Of a stretch of 10,221 nucleotides of DNA, positions 6,182 through 10,221 are shown in pieces. The notes under the pieces were generated by a model. That model searched no databases. It was not told the DNA's origin and saw only the letters and a list, made by a program, of their open reading frames with translations. This DNA comes from JBELMB01 sp042088665 (GTDB lineage Bacteria; Pseudomonadota; Alphaproteobacteria; Rhodobacterales; Rhodobacteraceae), in NCBI GenBank assembly GCA_042088665.1, contig JBELMB010000179.1, positions 1 to 10,221 of the forward strand. Direction: 5' to 3'. Position numbers and translations under genes: made by a program. Numbering within the stretch: position 1 is the stretch's first letter; every line of letters begins with the position of its first letter.

Positions 6182-7852
6182 GTGTCGGGGTTGATCAGGC
6201 AACACCTGGGCGCCATCGCGCGGGATTTGTCGCGTGGCTGGGATATGGTGCGCCACAATGGGCCGGGCCAGATCAGTTTCTGGTTCATCGCGCTGGGCCT
6301 TGGCGTCGTATCCGGTCTTGCCGCGATTGGATTTCGCGCTGCGATTGAAACTCTGCAAAGTCTTGTCTACCGCACCGATGACGTGAACGCACTGCACAGT
6401 TGGGCGGGCCAGTTGTCCTGGTATTGGGTGCTGCTGATTCCCGCCTTGGGCGGCATCGCCGTCGGCTTTATCCTGCAGCGGTTCACGCCGGACGGGCGCG
6501 TGCGCTCTGTTGCGGATGTCATCGAGGGCGCGGCGCTCAATGATGGGCGGGTGGAGCGCAAGGCCGGGGTCGCTTCGGTGTTTTGTTCATGGATCACCCT
6601 GTCCACTGGCGGGTCGACCGGTCGGGAAGGGCCGGTGGTGCATGTGGCTGCGCTGGCCTCGACCTGGGTGGCGAACAAGCTGCAGGTGGATGGCATCACC
6701 GGGCGCGACCTGCTGGGGTGCGCGGTGGCGGCGGCGGTCTCTGCTTCGTTCAACGCGCCGATTGCCGGCGCGCTCTTTGCCCTCGAAGTGATCCTGCGCC
6801 ATTTTGCCTTGCATGCTTTTGCACCCATCGTTGTCGCAAGCGCGGCGGGCACGGTCATCAACCGGCTGGTCTATGGCGACGTGACGGAGTTCACGCTGCC
6901 CGGCACGACCACGGTCGAATTCTACCTTGAATTGCCTGCGTTTTTCCTGCTGGGGCTGGTCTGTGGCGTCGTGGCGGTCATCATGATGCGGTCGATCTTT
7001 TTTGCCGATGACCTCGAGACCGAAGTTCAGAAACGCCTGAACCTGCCGCATTGGCTGCGGCCGGCGCTGGCGGGGCTGATGCTGGGCGGGATCGCGATCT
7101 TTTTTCCGCATATCATCGGCGTCGGTTACGAGACGACATCGCGTGCGCTGACCGGTGGCTTGTTGCTGCATGAGGCGCTGATCTTTGCCGTGCTCAAGGT
7201 GCTGGCGGTGTCGATCACCGTGGCCGGACGCATGGGCGGAGGCGTGTTTTCACCCGCGCTCATGGTCGGGGCGCTGACCGGTCTGGCCTTTGGCCATATC
7301 GCCACCGGGGTCTTTCCGGAGATGTCTTCGGCCTTCACGCTTTATGCGCTGGCAGGGATGGGAGCGGTGGCGGCCGCGGTGCTGGGCGCGCCGATTTCCA
7401 CCACGTTGATCGTGTTCGAGCTGACCGGGGACTGGCAGACGGGGCTGGCCGTGATGGTCTCTGTCTCCATGTCGACGGCGGTGGCGAGCCGGGTGGTGGA
7501 TCGGTCCTTCTTTCTGACCCAGCTGGAACGGCGCAACGTGCATCTGGCGGCGGGGCCACAGGCCTATCTGCTGGCGATGTTCCGGGTCATGGGCGTGATG
7601 CGCAAACCCATGGATCCGGGGGCCGCGGATGAGGAAACCTGTCGCAAGATGGTCGATCAGGGGATTTTCCTGCGCAGTGACGCCACGCTGGAGGTGGCAC
7701 TGCCGATGTTCGACCGCTCTGGCGTGGCCTTTCTGCCGGTGGTCACCATCGTCGAAGGCGCGCCGGTCCTGCAGGGGGCGCTTTTCCACGTTGATGCCCT
7801 GAAGGCCTATAATCGTGCTCTGGCGGCCGTGTCAGAGGAAGAGCATTCTTGA
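6182..7852 (+). CDS. CLC-family chloride channel/transporter with a partial C-terminal CBS-like region
   Basis: This 556-residue multi-helix membrane protein belongs to the CLC family of chloride channels and Cl-/H+ exchangers. Visible family motifs are GREGP (147-151) with gating Glu149, FNAPIAGALFALE (190-202), and GGGVFSPAL (352-360). Three departures are notable. The proton-glutamate position (E. coli Glu203) aligns with Val203, as in channel-type CLCs. The first motif GSGIP is replaced by a sequence around RSVADVIEGA (108-117). The helix-R Tyr seems to be Phe (near 443-444). The cytoplasmic tail from about 447 contains one CBS-like half (about 498-545), while a full CBS pair is not evident. 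The GTG start follows AGGA (6171-6174) by seven bases. It is divergent from the oxidase gene (81 bp apart) and overlaps the next gene by 4 bp. Confidence 0.92.
   Translation: MSGLIRQHLGAIARDLSRGWDMVRHNGPGQISFWFIALGLGVVSGLAAIGFRAAIETLQSLVYRTDDVNALHSWAGQLSWYWVLLIPALGGIAVGFILQRFTPDGRVRSVADVIEGAALNDGRVERKAGVASVFCSWITLSTGGSTGREGPVVHVAALASTWVANKLQVDGITGRDLLGCAVAAAVSASFNAPIAGALFALEVILRHFALHAFAPIVVASAAGTVINRLVYGDVTEFTLPGTTTVEFYLELPAFFLLGLVCGVVAVIMMRSIFFADDLETEVQKRLNLPHWLRPALAGLMLGGIAIFFPHIIGVGYETTSRALTGGLLLHEALIFAVLKVLAVSITVAGRMGGGVFSPALMVGALTGLAFGHIATGVFPEMSSAFTLYALAGMGAVAAAVLGAPISTTLIVFELTGDWQTGLAVMVSVSMSTAVASRVVDRSFFLTQLERRNVHLAAGPQAYLLAMFRVMGVMRKPMDPGAADEETCRKMVDQGIFLRSDATLEVALPMFDRSGVAFLPVVTIVEGAPVLQGALFHVDALKAYNRALAAVSEEEHS
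7834..7851 (+). promoter_or_regulatory. Ribosome site and TTG start inside the end of the CLC gene
   Basis: AGAGGAAGAG (7834-7843) precedes a TTG (7849-7851) by five bases, and the TTG overlaps the CLC stop TGA (7850-7852) as TTGA. This arrangement is typical of translational coupling and decides the start of the next gene. Confidence 0.6.
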
Positions 7853-8532
7853 CCGCTTTGGCCGCGGCTCTGACCGGATCCACGGCGGGTGTCTTGACCG
7901 GCCTGCTGTTTGGTCTGGACCGGGTTCTGGGCACCCGCGTGGCAGAGGTGCAGAGCGCGCCCGGAACGCTTGACGTGGTGAGCAGCAACGCCGGCTTTTA
8001 TATCGTGATCCTGCTGGTGGCGGGCATCGGGTTCTTCGCCACGGTCACCGTCGAGGGGAGTCGGGCCGGGGGGCGGGCGGCCCTTGGCGTGGCGTGGGGG
8101 TTCGGATCCGTGCTGGCGGTCTGTCTTCTGATCATGGCGGGCGTCGGCTATGGCGAGACGCGGCTGATCGCCTCGGCGCAGAGCGACTGTGTCGTGATCG
8201 AGACCCGTGGCATTCTGCAGGGCCTGTGGGTCAAGCGCGAGGAGGTGCCGGTGGCGGATCTGGTCTCTGTCGGGATTGCGACCGGCACGGTCAGCGCGGC
8301 GACGCGCAACGGCACACCTCAGGGGCGCGACAGAACGGCCTATAACCTGCGGTTGAGGACAAGCGACCGGCGGCGTATCACCGTTGTGCGCGGCGGCATC
8401 GGGGATCCCGTGCCCGCGGCGCGGGCCGTTCTGGTCTTTCTTGCGGACCATCCGGCACGCAAGGGATTGCCGCCGCTGGACAGCAATTTGACCCGCTACG
8501 GATTTGATATGCAGGATCTTTCACGGCCATGA
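7849..8532 (+). CDS. Uncharacterised membrane protein, three TM helices plus a C-terminal soluble domain
   Basis: I do not recognise a named family. The 227 residues contain three likely membrane helices (about 3-22, 48-67 and 77-104). A soluble C-terminal domain of about 100 residues follows (about 105-203), predicted mainly beta from alternating hydrophobic residues (CVVIETRGIL, NLRLRTSDRRRITVV) and ending in a helix (RAVLVFLADHP, 192-202). That layout of a helix bundle followed by a strand-rich domain closed by a helix resembles bacterial PH-like membrane proteins, but this is inference from pattern only. The TTG start overlaps the CLC stop by 4 bp with a good ribosome site, so both proteins are probably made together and may act together. 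Composition matches the neighbours, giving no sign of transfer. Downstream, it converges on the DUF427 gene with a 60-bp gap. Confidence 0.8.
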   Translation: MTALAAALTGSTAGVLTGLLFGLDRVLGTRVAEVQSAPGTLDVVSSNAGFYIVILLVAGIGFFATVTVEGSRAGGRAALGVAWGFGSVLAVCLLIMAGVGYGETRLIASAQSDCVVIETRGILQGLWVKREEVPVADLVSVGIATGTVSAATRNGTPQGRDRTAYNLRLRTSDRRRITVVRGGIGDPVPAARAVLVFLADHPARKGLPPLDSNLTRYGFDMQDLSRP

Positions 8533-8592
8533 CATGCTGCGCGGCGTTGCTGTCCGGACCGGTGCTGCGCGCCTTGTCTTTTCTTCAGTGGC

Positions 8593-8937
8593 TCAGATCT
8601 GTTCGACCGTGACGTCGTCCTGATCGAAAAAGGCGAGGTGGCCTGCGATCTGGCTGATCTCGTCCAGCGGGGCCTCATAGGACCATGCCGCGTTCTCATA
8701 AGTCGTGGATTTCGACATGATCGAGAAATAGGTCGCGGTGCCCTTGTGCGGGCAGGTTGTGGCGTGGTCGGTCTGTTCAAGGAACGCCATGCCAATGTCC
8801 TCGCGCGGGAAATAGATCACCGGGGGATAGCTGCCTTCGACCAGTTCCAAGGCGCGGCTCGATTCGCCCAGAACGGCGCCGCCTGCGCGAACAACCCATG
8901 TGCCGTCGGCCGGTGTGATCGTGATGTGCTTGGTCAT
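8593..8937 (-). CDS. DUF427 domain protein
   Basis: This 114-residue protein is one DUF427 domain (Pfam also calls the family NTP_transf_9). The hallmark stretch TCPHKGTATYFS (61-72) is present, as are an N-terminal strand region with WVVRAGG (14-20), VIYFPREDI (40-48), and a C-terminal AAWSYEAP (83-90) with IAGHLAFF (97-104). The family is small, soluble and of unknown biochemical role, so I give no function. The ATG at 8935-8937 follows a GAGGAAG ribosome site on this strand. It lies 71 bp downstream of the aminopeptidase P gene in the same direction and could be co-transcribed, though the two are not known to work together. The length is normal for the family and the domain appears complete. 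Confidence 0.9.
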   Translation of the reverse strand: MTKHITITPADGTWVVRAGGAVLGESSRALELVEGSYPPVIYFPREDIGMAFLEQTDHATTCPHKGTATYFSIMSKSTTYENAAWSYEAPLDEISQIAGHLAFFDQDDVTVEQI

Positions 8938-9008
8938 GGTGAGCTTCCTCGTCGTGATCCCGTCCCCTGTGGCACGGGCTGTGTAACAATAACGTATCAG
9001 ATTGTGTG

Positions 9009-10221
9009 TCAGATGGCTGCGCAGGCTTGCGTCAGCCAGTCCAGCGCCGGGCCCTCCACATGTGTTGAAAGCCGCGACAGCACCTCTGCGTGATAGGTGT
9101 TGAGCCAGTCCCGCTCCGCGCGGGTGAGCAGTTCTGTGTCCACGAGGCGGGTGTCGATGGGCACCAGCGTCAGTGTCTCGAAGCGCAGCATCTGCGCGAC
9201 GGTCTGGCCGGGGAGGGCGGGGGCCTCTTCGACCACGATCAGGTTCTCGATGCGGATGCCAAAGGCACCTTCGCGGTAAAAACCGGGCTCGTTCGACAGG
9301 ATCATGCCGGTCTCAAACGGGACGGTGCCGGTGCGGGCCAGACGGTGCGGCCCCTCGTGCACGGACAGGTAAGCGCCGACGCCGTGGCCGGTGCCATGGC
9401 CGTAGTCCAGCCCCTCTTGCCAAAGCGCGACCCGCGCCAGCACGTCCAGATCGCGACCGGCCATGCCTTTCGGGAACCGCAAGCGCGAGATGGCGATCAT
9501 GCCCTGTAGCACCCGGGTGAAAGCGGCGCGGTGTTCCGGCAGGGGAGCGCCCAGCGGGACGGTGCGGGTGATATCGGTGGTGCCGTCAACATATTGCCCG
9601 CCCGAATCCACCAGCAGCAATTCGCCCTCGGCGAGGCGGCGGTTGGTGGCCTGCGTCACGCGGTAATGCACCACAGCGCCATGCGGTCCGGCGCCAGAGA
9701 TCGTGTCAAACGAGATGTCGCGCAGGGCATTGGTCGCACGGCGCTCTCCCTCAAGCTGCGTGACCACATCGATTTCGGTCAACTGGGCGGGCGGCGTGGC
9801 GTCGAGCCAGGCGAGAAAGCGCACCATGGCGCAGGCATCGCGCAGATGCGCGCTGCGGGCCCCGTCGAGTTCGGCGGCGGTCTTGCACGCCTTGGGCAGC
9901 AGGCAGGGATCCTCGGCTTCGGTGATCTCGCTCAAGGCGGCGATCACGGCCATCGGGCAACTCGCGGGATCCACCTGGACGGGACCCTCCAGCGCCCTGA
10001 GTGCGGGCAAAAAGGCCTCTGGCGCATGGCAGCGCACCGAGGCGCCCAGATGATCCCCAAGATCCGTGAGCTTGGCCTGCGCCATGAAAAGATCGACCGT
10101 GGCATCGGCGTGCAGGATGGCGAACCCATGCGGCACGGGATTGCGGGGGATGTCGCTGCCGCGGATGTTGAGCAGCCATGCGATGCTGTCGGGCAGGGTG
10201 ATGACACAGGCCTGCGCACCC
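9009..10221 (-). CDS. pepP: Xaa-Pro aminopeptidase, long form (M24B), 5' end outside window
   Basis: This metallopeptidase removes an N-terminal residue preceding proline. About 404 codons are visible and the N-terminus is cut by the window edge; a full-length relative has about 600 residues. Reading inward from the edge, the frame shows IAWLLNIRGSDIPRNPVPHG (encoded about 10128-10184), typical of the N-terminal creatinase-like domains. The M24 pita-bread domain then carries all five metal ligands: Asp in LLVDSGG (codon 9606-9608), Asp in TTDITRT (9573-9575), His in GTGHGVG (9384-9386), Glu in LSNEPGFY (about 9290) and Glu in RIENL (about 9248). A C-terminal extension (RAERDWLNTYHAEV and onward) fits the M24_C domain of the long form. 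A GTG at 10134-10136 lies inside the coding region and is not the start. Symbol pepP is used loosely for the family. Confidence 0.93.
   Translation of the reverse strand, partial: GAQACVITLPDSIAWLLNIRGSDIPRNPVPHGFAILHADATVDLFMAQAKLTDLGDHLGASVRCHAPEAFLPALRALEGPVQVDPASCPMAVIAALSEITEAEDPCLLPKACKTAAELDGARSAHLRDACAMVRFLAWLDATPPAQLTEIDVVTQLEGERRATNALRDISFDTISGAGPHGAVVHYRVTQATNRRLAEGELLLVDSGGQYVDGTTDITRTVPLGAPLPEHRAAFTRVLQGMIAISRLRFPKGMAGRDLDVLARVALWQEGLDYGHGTGHGVGAYLSVHEGPHRLARTGTVPFETGMILSNEPGFYREGAFGIRIENLIVVEEAPALPGQTVAQMLRFETLTLVPIDTRLVDTELLTRAERDWLNTYHAEVLSRLSTHVEGPALDWLTQACAAI

Noticed and set aside
6101..6397. N-terminal extension of the FAD oxidase frame
   Set aside because: The extra residues show no family similarity and overlap the start of the divergent CLC gene. 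A good ribosome site precedes the ATG at 6100.
8533..8592. Bidirectional terminator between the convergent membrane-protein and DUF427 genes
   Set aside because: Only an 8-bp palindrome GTCCGGAC (8552-8559) and a direct repeat TGCTGCGCG (8535-8543, 8563-8571) are seen; no stem with an adjacent T-tract.
8980..8988. DnaA-box-like TGTTACACA on the - strand upstream of the DUF427 gene
   Set aside because: It mismatches the degenerate consensus at a conserved position, and no second box or other supporting context is present.

Overview
The window looks like an ordinary chromosomal segment of a GC-rich alphaproteobacterium, most likely of the Rhodobacterales (Roseobacter/Rhodobacter group). The clearest clues are the last codons of FtsZ at the left edge, which spell the alphaproteobacterial tail LRRQAN, and the order ftsZ-lpxC-bamD-recN, the usual end of the division and cell-wall cluster in that order. 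I see no insertion sequence, prophage, CRISPR array, tRNA or rRNA gene.

Region 1 (1-4217, + strand) is the envelope and division block. It holds the 3' end of ftsZ with a strong terminator, a gene-free leader of about 480 bp, lpxC (committed step of lipid A synthesis), bamD (outer-membrane protein assembly lipoprotein) and recN (SMC-like DNA repair ATPase). The leader contains a perfect DnaA-box 9-mer (513-521), a one-mismatch DnaA box (360-368) and three GAAA-N7/8-TTTC dyads. A 22-bp near-perfect palindrome lies between lpxC and bamD, and a degenerate LexA-like direct repeat lies just before recN.

Region 2 (4218-4726) is about 510 bp with no convincing gene. It holds a CtrA-like site beside a GANTC site and several short inverted repeats.

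Region 3 (4727-8532) has a GlcD/D-lactate-dehydrogenase-type FAD oxidase on the - strand. It is divergent from a CLC chloride channel/transporter gene, which overlaps a gene for an uncharacterised three-helix membrane protein by 4 bp. The last two look like a translationally coupled pair.

Region 4 (8593-10221, - strand) has a long-form M24 aminopeptidase P, cut by the right edge, followed by a small DUF427 protein.

lpxC and bamD both serve outer-membrane biogenesis and sit beside ftsZ, so this block links division to envelope growth. The remaining genes are housekeeping or metabolic and show no obvious shared pathway. I found no clear new multi-gene system. The items most worth a second look are the possible DnaA/cell-cycle signals upstream of lpxC and the CLC protein with its overlapping partner.
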